A stretch of DNA of 64,000 nucleotides from Paralichthys olivaceus. Lineage: Eukaryota; Chordata; Actinopteri; Pleuronectiformes; Paralichthyidae. Numbering within the stretch: the stretch's first letter is position 1; each line of letters begins with the position of its first letter. The stretch covers positions 2,700,001-2,764,000 of the forward strand of contig NC_091114.1 in the NCBI RefSeq assembly GCF_024713975.1. The letters run 5' to 3'. The notes under the pieces are model-generated. The model was not told the DNA's origin. It ran no database searches and was given only the letters and a program-made list of their open reading frames with translations. Made by a program: the position numbers and the translations under genes. Shown piece after piece: positions 29,501 through 38,360 of the stretch.

Positions 29501-30401
29501 ACTCTTAATCCACTGTAACTGAACGTTAATGCTCATTGGACAGAAACTGTTCGGATTGTGAACCTGCGAGGACTTCCATCCAAAGAGCTGGCTGCTGAAA
29601 TGGTCTTTGACTTCCCCATCGAAACACTAGGTAGAAATACGCCTGTGTAGAAACCCAGTGAGTGAGACTTGATGTTGCTGCTGACACTCGGCTAACGTGA
29701 TGTGTTTTAACAGTCTGCTTACAGGACAGTGTGCTGGCCTTCTGGAAACATGGCCTCAAAGGGAAGAGTTTTCATTCAAATGAGGTGAGTACATACGTGA
29801 TCAATGTGATGTCCTGTGTATGTCACTCCCGCTAATGTGCACTGCCTTGTCTATAACCTTTCACCTTCACCTGCAGGTAACACAAGAGATTACAGATGAG
29901 AGTCGAGTCTTCAGAGTTTTGGGAACGAGCAGGTACGTCCACAGTAATCTGACATCAGCGTCATTCTCTGAGGAGGGGAGTTGAAAAGTAGTAATGATGG
30001 CAGTAGCACTGGTAATGATAGGAGTAGTAGTAATGTTTTTGGTAGTAGTGTTACCAGTTGTACCATTAGACATAGTAGCTATGATGGTAGCAGTGCTTGC
30101 ATGGGTAGTAGAAGCCTTGGTAGGATAAATAGTGGTAGTATTAATGATAGTAGTAGTATAAATTGTAATATTAATACATGCATTAGTGGTAATAGCATTG
30201 ATGTTGGTACAGCGAAAATAACTCATCCTAAACTTAAAGCGAGCTCTGCATTCCTCTGGTGGCAGTTGATTCATGCTGTGTGGATGAGACTTCTCTCCTC
30301 TCTCTACGCACAGGGACATTATCCTGCAGAGCACACCCACACATGACCCGTCAGCTCTGAGCAACCTGTACATCCTCACCGGACATGAGAGCAGCTACTG
30401 A
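2111..30401 (+). CDS. map4k2: map4k2: MAP kinase kinase kinase kinase 2 (germinal centre kinase), complete, 32 coding exons
   Basis: This is a cytoplasmic STE20-family Ser/Thr kinase that, by family knowledge, links TNF/Toll-type stress signals to JNK and p38 through MAP3Ks. The spliced frame is 2622 nt (873 aa), slightly longer than the human protein (820 aa). The order is an N-terminal kinase (about residues 15-270), a proline/serine-rich linker (about 270-515), then a CNH domain (about 520-870). The glycine loop is G22-C-G-T-Y-G27, catalytic Lys44 lies in AAIK, HRDIK has Asp135, and DFG starts at Asp153. The activation segment [11 protein letters not shown] has Ser169. The linker ends in [20 protein letters not shown] and the C-terminus is [12 protein letters not shown], both strongly MAP4K2-like. 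The start codon is the ATG at 2111, 31 codons before the first donor. Neighbouring sf1 and pygm support MAP4K2 over MAP4K3 or MAP4K5. Exon coordinates are in the three block entries. Confidence 0.95.
2941..3270. repeat. Teleost interspersed repeat with (ATCG)n edge
   Basis: It starts with an ATCAATCGATCGATCG microsatellite edge. It continues as TTTCATTTGTATAGCCCGTA and TTCACAAATCACAATTTGTC, then GGGATCCCTCTCCCAGGATG and ACAGAAGTGCAATAGATGCT. I recognise this as a common dispersed repeat of percomorph genomes. The right limit is approximate. Confidence 0.65.
3352..3524 (+). repeat. tRNA-derived SINE fragment
   Basis: The head GGGCAGCTGTGGCTCAGGGG resembles a tRNA box A region. About 35 bases further, GGTTGGCAGTTCGATCCC is a clear RNA polymerase III box B. 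The body then jumps to ACTTGCCCCTGATGGTTGTG and AAAGCACTTGGAGTGGTCATC, ending in CCCCATATAAAGACAGACC. This is the layout of a common fish tRNA-derived SINE with its middle deleted. It is not a functional tRNA gene because no cloverleaf can be completed. Confidence 0.75.
4440..4476 (+). repeat. Retroposon 3' tail with TTATC repeats
   Basis: AAATAAAGACTTATCTTATC followed by another TTATCTATTATC unit is the poly(A)-signal plus short tandem-repeat ending seen on fish non-LTR retroposons. The body upstream (about 4030-4440) is probably part of the same insertion, but I cannot name the family. Confidence 0.45.
4477..4760 (+). repeat. Teleost MITE-like repeat, family B, copy 1
   Basis: Contains TTTTCACCCCTGTGTTTGTT, GATTACACAAAAACAGCTGG, ACTAAACTTGGTGGAAGGAT and AATAATTCATGGATCTTGAT. 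The same blocks recur inverted at 20290-20544, as a fragment at 28500-28610, and in a more complete copy at 62408-62672. Those copies show the family ends TACCTCTGCCAA and TTGGCAGAGGTA. Confidence 0.65.
9330..9690 (-). repeat. Teleost interspersed repeat (inverted copy of the 1419 element, longer)
   Basis: Starts at the tail side with GATTCAATTCAATTTTGTTG, then TAGCGCCAAATCATAATATA and ATCTCAAGGCACTTTACATA. It continues into the well-known fish block CCCACAATGAGCAAGCAGTT, GGCGACTGTGGAGGAAAAAC and AACCTCTAGCAGAACCAGGC. Its first 80 bases match 1419-1500 in reverse complement. Confidence 0.7.
10002..11232 (+). other. map4k2: map4k2 intron 2 with trinucleotide repeat
   Basis: A/T-rich. At about 10908-11035 there is an imperfect ATT/ACT/AAT trinucleotide tract. 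Its hydrophobic 64-codon ORF (runs of Leu and Ile) is a product of the repeat, not a gene. Nothing else is supported. Confidence 0.7.
11855..12060. repeat. Fish GTCCTCAC-type repeat in map4k2 intron 4, ending in (GT)n(AT)n
   Basis: Blocks TTAGTGTTAGGTTTAGGTTTA, GTTGTGATGGTTAATGTTAG and AATGTCCTCACTGAGATACA precede GTGTGTGTGT and an (AT) run at about 12058-12082. The reverse complement resembles the CCTAACC/GTCCTCAC repeats in pygm intron 1 (59330-59660), so both appear to be members of one dispersed family. Confidence 0.5.
12600..14029 (+). other. map4k2: map4k2 intron 5
   Basis: A/T-rich intron, especially 13140-13900. I see no repeat or exon that I can name. Confidence 0.7.
14430..16017 (+). 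other. map4k2: map4k2 intron 8
   Basis: Contains a (CT)n microsatellite at about 14966-14998, a G-run at about 14792-14801, and the tRNA-like repeat fragment listed at 15541. Short ORFs here on both strands are microsatellite or repeat artefacts. Confidence 0.7.
15541..15665 (+). repeat. tRNA-like SINE-type fragment
   Basis: GGCCTCACAGCAAGAAGGTTC and TGGGTTCAAGCTGGCTG are tRNA-like (box B GGTTCTGGGTTCAAGC). They are followed by TGGAGTTTGCATGTTCTCCT, CGTGCCTATGTGGGTTTCCT and CTGG, a block found in a very widespread fish repeat. It is truncated and not a tRNA gene. Confidence 0.65.
16585..17400 (+). other. map4k2: map4k2 intron 11 with LINE-tail fragment
   Basis: Positions 17030-17100 carry a (GATA)n edge followed by ATTACTTTATTCATCCCCAA and AGGGAAATTAGG. 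In reverse complement this is the 3' end of a fish non-LTR retroposon (Rex1-type AATAAAGTA plus TATC repeats). The rest is A/T-rich with nothing supported. Confidence 0.6.
17789..20827 (+). other. map4k2: map4k2 intron 13 (3.0 kb), repeat-rich
   Basis: Holds an (AC)n run at 17793-17818. A probable dispersed-repeat fragment lies at about 17940-18480, with blocks such as GGAGCTCGTTCCACCATTTA and GAGCTGCTGCATTCTGGATG that I recognise from many fish loci. An inverted family B MITE lies at 20290-20544. No exon is supported. Confidence 0.65.
20290..20544 (-). repeat. Teleost MITE-like repeat, family B, copy 2 (inverted)
   Basis: Read on the minus strand it begins TACCTCCACCAGGAAGGTCA, continues TTTTCACCCCTATCTGTCTG and ATTACACACAAAATGGACAG, and reaches AACTTGGTGGAACAAGTTG. 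This is the same order of blocks as the + strand copies at 4477 and 62408. Confidence 0.65.
21047..22799 (+). other. map4k2: map4k2 intron 15
   Basis: A short (TTG)n tract at about 21352-21368 and generally A/T-rich sequence. I see no gene or nameable repeat. Confidence 0.65.
24215..25396 (+). mobile_element. Degenerate Tc1-like DNA transposon in map4k2 intron 17
   Basis: Inverted ends are visible. The left end reads ACAGTGGATATAAAAAGTCA and includes TGTTAAAATGCCAGGTTGTTG. The right end, in reverse complement, reads GCGGATATAAAACGTCTACA and includes CTGTTAAAATGCCAGGTTTTTG. Between them are broken pieces of a Tc1 transposase reading frame around 24520-25230, such as the region coding [20 protein letters not shown] and the later tract CCCAGACCTGAATCCGATTG, which marks the catalytic-domain SPDLNPI region. 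Frameshifts, stops and internal deletions make it non-functional. It is in the same orientation as the host gene. Confidence 0.85.
24520..25230 (+). pseudogene. Broken Tc1-family transposase
   Basis: Remnant of the IS630/Tc1/mariner transposase inside the element above. The longest intact piece is a 112-codon frame at 24620-24958 that joins unrelated fragments through deletions. Missing stretches in the DNA-binding and DDE regions rule out activity. Confidence 0.8.
26148..26723 (+). other. map4k2: map4k2 intron 20 with (CT)n microsatellite
   Basis: A nearly pure (CT)n tract at about 26506-26559, interrupted by CCCTCCC. Nothing else is supported. Confidence 0.75.
26809..27474 (+). other. map4k2: map4k2 intron 21, A/T-rich with (AT)n
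   Basis: Very A/T-rich, with a TATATA tract at about 27196-27255. Nothing else is supported. Confidence 0.75.
28436..29114 (+). other. map4k2: map4k2 intron 26
   Basis: A/T-rich. Positions 28500-28610 contain a fragment of family B (AATTCATGGATCTTGATGAG, then TAGGGGACTGATA). Confidence 0.6.
29933..30313 (+). repeat. map4k2: map4k2 intron 31 with imperfect (GTA)n trinucleotide tract
   Basis: About 29975-30225 is an imperfect trinucleotide array (GTA, ATG, ATA, GGT units such as GGTAGTAGTG and AATGATAGTAGTAGTA). Because the period is three, it stays open in several frames. It produces spurious ORFs: Ser/Asn/Gly-rich on the + strand and Thr/Ile-rich on the - strand. Confidence 0.75.
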
Positions 30402-30935
30402 GAGGAGATGAGTCGTCTTCTTCAAAAGAAGCAGTAGCAAGACACCAGCACCAAGTGATCGCACCGACTCTCCGCTGAGACAGACGAATAAATCAGCGTG
30501 GGATGCAGTTGCCTGCGCAGACTCGCGCTCTTTTTTTTTGTCAGGCAACAAGACTGTAAAAGACTCAGAGACTTGTCAACAAGCTAAGTGAGTTTCTAAC
30601 TCTTGAGTGTCCTAATTAAAACTGCAAAAGCCGAGACTTTCATGTAAAATGAATCCGTCCTCCCAGCCGAAGTCACAGTGTGGCTGCTACAGGTCCAAAG
30701 ATCTCCTGCTGTCATTCCGAACCTTAGACAACATGGACATAGCATTTGTGACATCACGCACAATCTTCCGAGCTGATGTTTGGAAGCTCTCATCCGAGTT
30801 TGCTTTCGTCTCTGTCAGCGACTGGAGCCGCGACGCCTGAGAGGTACCGAGGAGGGACGAAGAAGCTGCAGCAGAGTGTGATAGACTGAGAAGCCTGTCA
30901 ATCAATGACATGAATAAACCTTGATACTCCCATTA
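30402..30935 (+). promoter_or_regulatory. map4k2: map4k2 3' UTR and poly(A) signal
   Basis: Non-coding sequence after the TGA, with AATAAA at 30913-30918 and TTAATAAAC a little further on. Cleavage near 30935 is inferred. ORFs in this stretch on both strands lack recognisable content. Confidence 0.6.
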
Positions 30936-32682
30936 ATAAACAGTCATTCATATAATTGCTAGTAGAAGGTGTGATGGAACATTTCAAGGGATTTCTGTGG
31001 CGTCTGAGCACATCTAGTGGCCATTGCTGACACTGCAGCTTGGAACAACAACATGCAACTATGTATTTTTACTTAGCATCTTAAAAAGCATTATATATTA
31101 TACCTGCAGGGAGAATTGTATTTCTTTTATTCTGAACTGTATTGAGCAGGTAGATAATCAGAGGCGTCCGCTCCATGAAAACAGCTCAGGCTTAGTGCCC
31201 AACAGAATGAGTTATTTCATTACATTGGCTGTAGAGAGCGCTGTTGTACAGAAAACGTTGCATATGTTGCTTTTGCTAAACATCAGCGCCCTCTTTATTA
31301 GTACATTGCTTTAAAGCATCTCAACTTCGGCTTCACTCCTCAGCCATAGGGTTTGCCTTATATATTTTTGCCTTTGCATATTTCTCTCCACACTGTTTGT
31401 AGCCATAGTCAGGTCGGAATTACTCAAAAAGCAGTTTCCAACTTGTAAATACTGTCCACGTCAACATCCATGTCGTGATTACACCTGGTAAACTCAATAT
31501 ATTCAAGAGAAACCCAGTTTGTCTGTAAAAGTAATTAAACACAGATTTCTAGTGCTGACACTTCCAGGTCATAACCACGGAGATCTTTATCCATCTCTAA
31601 CATTCATCACATGTGAGATAAATGAGGCTAGATATTCTTATTTTATTCTTCCTCAACTTTACTTCACTGTAAAGAAGTACTCGATCAAAAACCTGTGATT
31701 AGAGAATCAACCATTTACTGTTGATGTGGAAAGTGGCTATGAAATTGGTAGTTGCAGTGTAGCACTTGAATTATGTGTGTAATCTAGTATTACTCTTCCT
31801 TATGAACAGTAAAAGTCACAGGCATAATTCCAACCACTGGTCTAAGTTTAAACACAGTGTGGGGACCAATCAAGTCTTCAGATTAAATCTTAACAGAATT
31901 CCAACCCTGCATCATGGTGTTAGTCAGCTATTAACAATCTGTTTTCCACTGGTCTGTCAGAAATCCTGATTTGATTACAGTTAGGACAGTTTGTATGCTA
32001 ATGTTACCTGCCAGTACAATACTGGATACCCCGGAAATATGGGTTGAAACACTCTTGTATCATGTTTTGGATTTGTAGAAGGAAAAATGAAAGAAACCCT
32101 CGACAGGAAAATATATGACGTGATCGAGGCAAGCTTAAAAAGGCTGCAGTGCTAAATGTACATATTGGACAATGTCGATCTAAAAAATTACATGTAAATG
32201 TACTTTGTCAAGGTGTTAGCTTTGCAGCATTCACATTATGTGCCACCATATTGGGAGCTGTTAAAGGCTCATTCCATTGCAGTAAGTCAAACACAGCTTT
32301 ACCCCATGATCTGTGATGTCACTCCTTCATTCCTATTAATAACTCAACTTACATAAAGGGTAAATGTACATTTGATTAAAATGGGTGCCATATAAACTGA
32401 ATACAAACAGTTACACGCCTGCTTGGCTGACCAAAATGAAAATTCCACTACATTAGTATTGTGTGTATTGATATTTAAGTTATTTATGGAAAGACAACTG
32501 TATGAGTAACACTCACCTTTCCCTGACAGATACTTGAAGGACATAATATGGATATGGGTATTTGTTTGTTATTTTGTATAAATTCTATGTAGGTTGTATA
32601 ACAATACAGTATATTACACAACTGAGATTGTAATATGCAAAATAAAGATTTTAATAAACCTTAAAGCTAAAGCGGCTTTAGA

Positions 32683-32920
32683 TACAGTGGCTTCAGAAAG
32701 TATTCAGACCCCTTCACTTTTTGTGAAGTGATGACATTTTTATTTTTGCCCATCATCAACACTTAATTATCACAATGACAGAGTAAAAATATGTTTTCAG
32801 ACATTTTTGCAAATGTAATAAAACTCCAAAACTGAAACTGAAATCACTCACTCTGTATTCAGACCCTTTATTCAGTACTTTGCCGAAGCCCCTTTGGCAG
32901 CAGTTGTAGCTTTGAGCCGA
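32683..32920 (+). mobile_element. Solo end of a second Tc1-like transposon family
   Basis: TACAGTGGCTTCAGAAAGTA then TTCAGACCCCTTCACTTTTTG is the terminal sequence of a common fish Tc1 element. It is followed by its internal non-coding part (CAATGACAGAGTAAAAATATG, CTTTGGCAGCAGTTGTAGC). No transposase or opposite end is seen, so this is a truncated relic. Confidence 0.75.
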
Positions 32921-33267
32921 CTGTGTAAGTTTCAAGTTCAGTCCAAATACGTTTTTTATGTCTCATGGGAAAAGAAAATATTTTTCCTCATATTCCCCCA
33001 GGGCCTTTGAAAGCCATTTTGAAGACTTCGAGCAGATTGTCTTGTGTTTTCTTTTTCCTTTTAGCTGCCTAACCATAAAGGCCTGTTTAATGGACTGCTG
33101 CTGAGATTATCATCCTTCTGGCAGTTATTTTGTTTCCTTTGTGTAGAGCTTTTTGGATTTGGAGATACATTTCCCTAATATCATAAAATCTCTTAAATAA
33201 TATAATACAAACAGTTGTGTTTCTTTACCAGCAGGCAATTCAGCCCTTTTTACTATCAAGCAGGGGG

Positions 33268-33630
33268 TTAAAGGTCCAGTGTGTAAGATTCAGGTGAAAG
33301 GGAACTATTGGCAGAAATTTACTGTAGAATAATCCTCATGATGTTTTCACTGGTTTGTTTCATCTAAATTCTATGAATTGTAGTTTTCTATACCCCAGAA
33401 AAGGCCCTTTAAATTCAAATACTTCGAGGGGGTCCTCTCTACGGAGGCCGCCATGTTTTTTACATTAATCCAGACTGGACAAACTAAACACCTTTTGAGT
33501 TTTTATGACAATTAAAGCTACCACATGTTCTTTATCATGTTTGGAAGGAGAGGGTGAGGTGAGAAGTGTTCAGCTGCAACATGCAACTCCAACACTCGAT
33601 ATCACAAAATCCTACACACTGTACCTTTAA
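33268..33630. mobile_element. TTAA-flanked MITE, family A, copy 1
   Basis: The left end TTAAAGGTCCAGTGTGTAAG is the inverse of the right end, which reads in reverse complement TTAAAGGTACAGTGTGTAGG. The interior is non-coding. A second copy at 42200-42572 is very similar along its whole length. TTAA at both outer edges suggests, but does not prove, piggyBac-type target duplication. Confidence 0.8.
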
Positions 33631-33859
33631 ACAAGACGTGTCCCGTGTCTCCATTTCTCTGCAAACTCTCTGCATAGCAACAGAAATGTTTTTTTTATTT
33701 CACTTATAGTATATTATATTTGAGTATTTCATATCAATTGGTTTGCCTCCAATCAGTAACTTGTAAAGACAGATTTGGAATTGACATAATTGGGGTGTGT
33801 TGGGATGAACACAACAGGTGGCGGTAGAGCACCTTGACGCTGGTGGCTCGCAGTGTACA

Positions 33860-33941
33860 TCTAGAAAAAAGAGAAGAAGAAACGGCAGCAGCGCCATTTC
33901 ACTTTTCATTCATTTGTGTCGAGGCCTACGTCGGATTACGG
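33860..33941 (+). promoter_or_regulatory. rbm4: First rbm4 promoter and non-coding exon 1
   Basis: CpG-containing sequence with a YY1-like GCGCCATTT at 33891-33899. It is followed by a probable untranslated exon ending ATTACGG before the donor GTGAGT at 33942. The start site is inferred. The splice partner is the acceptor at 34988-34990 (CCAG), 17 bases before the ATG. Confidence 0.6.
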
Positions 33942-34278
33942 GTGAGTTAGAGATTTCTGATTATTAAATACGCTTAGATATATTCTAGAATGTTGGCTTT
34001 ATGTAACTTTCCCTGCGACGTTGTTACAGATGTGCTCGGTAAACACATGGGCCGAGCTGGAGGGCGGATGCTCATCCGCAGCTGGTTAGCAAGCCAGCTA
34101 ACGTAGTAGCTTCCTGAAAACATGCGTCTTCATCAGAGCGCCATTACACTGAAACACTGACGCGGCGCGTAGTGAGCACTGTCTACTCAATCGACCCAAC
34201 AGCGAGATCAGACATGTTGGGTTTTTCTGAGTGATGGCGAACACACAGCGGAAACGCGAACAGCGCCAGGGTTAGCAC

Positions 34279-34323
34279 AACACGGCTAAGCTAGCGAGTG
34301 CGACTCGCTAGCTTAGCCGTGTT
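34279..34323. repeat. Perfect 21-bp-arm palindrome in rbm4 intron 1
   Basis: The left arm at 34279-34299 and the right arm at 34303-34323 are exact reverse complements around a 3-base centre (CGAGTGCGACTCG marks the middle). The arms contain AAGCTAGCGAG and its complement. It lies in the CpG-rich start of the intron. Confidence 0.95.
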
Positions 34324-35007
34324 TACGATACACTAGCTTACGTCAGAGAGAGAATGGGAATAACATGCTCTGTCTGGAGATGAACGCTCAATTTAACGTA
34401 CTTGGCTAATGAAAGAATAACTTTGAGGTGGTTAAATGGAGAGCACTTAGCTTATCTAAATACATACTTGTTACATGGAGCAGCTGGTATGTTGTGCATG
34501 TATACATGGGCCAAATAGTATCGCATTGAGTGCGTTACATTTAATGGTGTGCGATTGCCCGTAATATAACCATATTGAATTTCTCACACCAAGCAGCGGT
34601 AGTTGAATTTAATCATCTGTCACCTTCTCATGCACGCAGTTGCTCTAAACGTATGCAATCTAATAAAACAGCCTTCCAATCAATTTAAGTTGTAATGTTT
34701 AGGTCAGAAAAAGCGTTTCTGCAATATTTTCCAGTCCACTTTGCTGTATAAGGGAATGTGTAATATCAAAAACTATATATTCTGCACTGCAGTACACCAG
34801 CGCCATAAAGTACACACTGAAAAGCTGTGTAATGTTACACCTGCATTGCTCTTGCAAGTGTTTTACTGTATTATAATTTTTTTGCTAGAGTACCTAATGA
34901 ACCCGGTAGTTAAGCATATTGATTGTATAGCACTAATTCATTGATCACTGACTCACTCTTGTAACTGAAGTATTATTTTAAATCCTCCAGGAAACACGAA
35001 CTTCATC

Positions 35008-36516
35008 ATGGTGAAGATTTTTATCGGCAATCTTGCCTGCAACACCACACCTGAGGAGCTGCGGGAACTCTTCGAGAAGTACGGCAAAGTAGCAGAATGT
35101 GACATCGTCAAAAATTATGGGTTCGTTCACATGAACAACATATCAGAAGCAGAGGAGGCCATTCAGAACCTCCACCAACACCAGCTGCATGGCTGGCGCA
35201 TGAACGTGGAGATGAGCAAAGGGAGGCCGAAGTCCACCACCAAGCTGCACGTCAGTAACCTCGGTGAAGGAGTCACCTGTGATGTTCTGCGGGCCAAGTT
35301 TGAAGATTTTGGCGCAGTGGTGGAATGTGACATAGTGAAGGACTATGCATTTATTCACATGGAGCGAGTGGAGGATGCCATGGATGCCATCAGTAAGATG
35401 GACAACACAGCCTTCAAAGGTGAACTCTCGGGCAGCGGAACATTTGTTGTCTTTACTGTCTGTAGATTCAAATTTGGATTCTGTTCTATCGCTGTAGAGC
35501 TCTCATGCCTAGTCAAATCCTCTAGCTCATTTCATTTACACAAAGAGTTTGGATAACCCTTGCCTTCATTGCAGGTGGACTGAAAGTAATCACTTGTAAC
35601 TTTGGCACCAGTGACAGTGCAACTGGTGAATAAAATCATCTGCAACTAAAGGTTATTTCGCTTCGCCCAGGGATTGCCGGTCAAATGAATTTAGCGTGTT
35701 TTATAGACGGTAAGAGCCTTTTCGTGTCAGAATCCTACGGTCTCATGCGTTTCTTCTCTCTCCCTACAAGGCAAGCTGATGAGCGTACAGCTGTCCACCA
35801 GTCGGCTTCGCACTGCCCCGGGAATGGGAGATCATACCGGCTGCTATGTCTGCGGGAAACATGGTCACTGGTCGAAAGACTGTCCAATCGGTCGGGGCGA
35901 TAGCCACGGTGATGACGTGAGAGGTCACAGCGGCCGGGCCCCCCCACGCGGTCCCCCAGGTTATGGCAGGGGCAGCTACGGAATGGCCCCACCTCCAGGA
36001 CCTGATTACATGGGTGGCTCTGCGTATAGTCAGGGTAGTTACGTAGGTGGTATCCCTCCGCCCCCTCGTAGGCTCAGTGGCTACGGCTCTGAGCTGGGGG
36101 ATAGATATGGGGGCAGACCAGCAGGCTCCTATGCTGACAGGTCATCAGCTTATGATCGTGACCGTCTTTATAGCAGTGTTGACTATTATGAGAAGTACAG
36201 AGCTCGGCCTTATGGCTCAAGCTATTTCGAGGATCGTCGCATGTCTTATCTCCCCCCTCCCCCACCCCCTCCTTCCTCCCTTTCAAAGCTCCCCACCGGT
36301 GTAGATCCGTATGACCGTCGGCCACCGCCTCCACCTGTAGCGGCCGCTTCAGCTGCTGCTTACTATGCACAAGACCGCAACCCGATCGGACGAGTACCCG
36401 TCTCTGCGGCAGGCTACACCTATGAGCGAACACGGCTGTCACCGGTGTCCTCCAGGAGCACCTACGCTACTCCGCGACCCAAGGATCATTATGCGCCACG
36501 TTACGCGCCTTACTAA
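35008..36516 (+). CDS. rbm4: RBM4-type RNA-binding protein, first tandem copy
   Basis: RBM4 proteins are nuclear/cytoplasmic regulators of alternative splicing and translation. Two coding exons, 35008-35419 and 35771-36516, give 385 aa. RRM1 spans about residues 1-72 (RNP2 IFIGNL at 4-9, RNP1 KNYGFVHM at 35-42) and RRM2 about 77-140 ([15 protein letters not shown]). A CCHC zinc knuckle [14 protein letters not shown] lies at 162-175. The C-terminal half is rich in Gly, Tyr, Pro and Ala, with the RBM4 signature [12 protein letters not shown] and the ending [15 protein letters not shown]. The start codon follows an acceptor by 17 bases and gives the usual MVKIFIGNL start. Reading through the intron would add about 45 residues and stop, leaving only the two RRMs. 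The neighbouring second copy shows tandem duplication; vertebrates generally carry rbm4 genes in tandem. Confidence 0.95.
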
Positions 36517-38360
36517 AACCACGGTGCCAAGGTGAGCAACATAGCAAACAAATATGACAGATTATTTGCTTTAATGATAAGGTGACATTTTAATGTAAAA
36601 CATTTCTGCTCAGTGTGCACTGGGATCTGGCTAATTTGTTGTGAGGCCGAACCCCTTTGAAGCTGTGCTGCAAATATTAGCAGATTAAACCCCCTTTCTG
36701 AAAAGGGATTGCTTTGCTCTCTTTGTAGGTCTATTTGTGAACTGCGGGACTTTTCCTTTGCCGTCGTATCTTCGATCTACATGATTCTATCTGTCTGCGC
36801 AATGTGCGGCAAAGCATATGAGATGCAGAGAGTTTGGGAATTGTGTTGGCATCTTCAGGGCACCTAAGATGCCAGTTGCCTGCAGATGAATTGTCCTTTC
36901 AGTCACGTTCACATAATCTGTTTTCAAGGATGATAATGATTAGAAAACTGCACTGTTAAACATATATGTTGTATAAAGCAATATTTTTTTCATTTGTTCT
37001 GCAGTTTTTCAGCTCAGTTTTTAGCCCTGTCTTTTTTTTTTTTTCTTAACCGTGTTTGTTCCTCACTTAAAGCAAAATGTTTAATTGAGCAAATGTGAAT
37101 TGCTTGGATTTTGTTTATCACTTAGAGAAAGCTGGATTTATACCTCTGTGTAAAGAGGCTGTGCCATACACAGCGGCTCCCTTGCATAGGCTCTAAGATT
37201 ACACCATTGGCTACACTAGTTGTCGTGTATCTCCTCAAAAATGTAAAAATACGGCAGGGATGAAGAAACCATGAGGGAAGAGTGGGACTTGTGATTGGCT
37301 GTGAGAGTTTTTCCCCCGACATCTTGCTGATTCTGGCGGAGTTTGTAGATAGTGAAGACAACACTGTGGAAGTTAAAAGTGGACCCTCTGTATGGATAAA
37401 TGAACACAAACAAAGCAATTGCATGGAAGAAGTCGCTTTATTCAGTAAGTAGACACATTTAAATAATGTTAACTGGATGTAACTCGAGGGGGACTCCTGG
37501 TAACACTTTGCATTGACTATAAATCCAGCTGAAGTGTTTTTGTTCCTCTTTAATGTAAACATTTGACTTTATTTTCTAATTGGGATTCAGGTTAACCCAT
37601 GTAGTATATGTATCATTTGCTTGTGGTGCAGTAGAGCCTTATCTTACCCCTCAGCACACATCTCATACGATCCAAGTCAATTATATGGATGTGGATAAAG
37701 ATGAAGAATAATCTTAATGTGGTTCGTACTCTGACAGCTAAAACCAGGAGGGTGAAACACAGGAAGCTCCCTGGTTTAGGGTCGACAGCAAAACTCTGTA
37801 GAACATGAATAGACAGTGATTCACACTGAAGAAAACAACAGAGCATTGAATCCACATCCATGTCACTGGCCTGGCTCAGTGTTCATTAAGGATACATAAT
37901 AGCACTGTGATTATTTGAGAGAGTTGCTGAGTGAGAAAAAAAGTAAGGTAAGAAAAAACATTCTCAAACATTCCAGCCTCTCATTTTTTCAAAGTTGCAG
38001 TGTGTTCATAAAATATATAAATATATATATATAAAAAAATAAAAAAGGTGCAACCAAGACCAGAATATTGGCTGACAGGCATTGTGCATTAAAATAACTG
38101 TTTTCTTCCCACTTAAAAAAACACCCAACCCATCAGAGGTAGGATGTCAGTGCGGGATGGATGTGTGTTGTATACATATTACATCTAAAGCAGATTCAGA
38201 AAGGTGAGGCAGGGCTTGGGCTGTACAAGTCATGAGGTGCTTTCAGTGTTGAGAGTGCCTTTGTTAGTTTTTCATATAGATGGGTTTGGAGTTTGTATTT
38301 TTCTTACTAGCTGTGGAAGTACCAGCATACACAAAAAATCTAAAAATGATTTTTAATAAA
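36517..38360 (+). promoter_or_regulatory. rbm4: First rbm4 3' UTR with a probable 3' UTR intron
   Basis: Fifteen bases after the stop codon there is a good donor (CCAAG before GTGAGC at 36532). A matching acceptor, CTCTCTTTGTAG, ends at 36728. I infer a 3' UTR intron 36532-36728. AATAAA occurs at 38355-38360. Positions 37120-37440 resemble a dispersed fish repeat that I cannot name. A 9-bp stem with a 10-base loop (TGGCATCTT and AAGATGCCA) lies at 36847-36874. Confidence 0.5.

Larger units (their letters stand above)
26724..30401 (+). other. map4k2: map4k2 exons 21-32: CNH domain block
   Basis: Exons: 26724-26808, 27475-27554, 27835-27895, 27992-28115, 28203-28261, 28332-28435, 29115-29292, 29385-29453, 29544-29630, 29714-29784, 29877-29932, 30314-30401. 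They encode about residues 521-873. CNH-type segments include [65 protein letters not shown] and [13 protein letters not shown]. This domain mediates protein contacts with upstream adaptors in the family. TGA ends the frame at 30399-30401. Confidence 0.93.
30936..33860. other. Intergenic DNA between map4k2 and the first rbm4 gene
   Basis: A/T-rich DNA holding the solo Tc1 end at 32683, the TTAA-flanked MITE at 33268, and a repeat-like tract at about 33800-33880 just before the rbm4 promoter. No gene is supported. Confidence 0.65.

Noticed and set aside
29981..30346. 121-codon Ser/Asn/Gly-rich + strand ORF
   Set aside because: Same trinucleotide tract in map4k2 intron 31, running into exon 32 in the wrong frame.
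29867..30379. 170-codon minus-strand ORF (Thr/Ile-rich)
   Set aside because: It is the reverse of the (GTA)n tract plus antisense of map4k2 exons 31-32. The open frame is a product of the period-three repeat.
36074..36442. 122-codon minus-strand ORF in the rbm4 second coding exon
   Set aside because: Antisense shadow of the Pro/Tyr/Gly-rich rbm4 tail.
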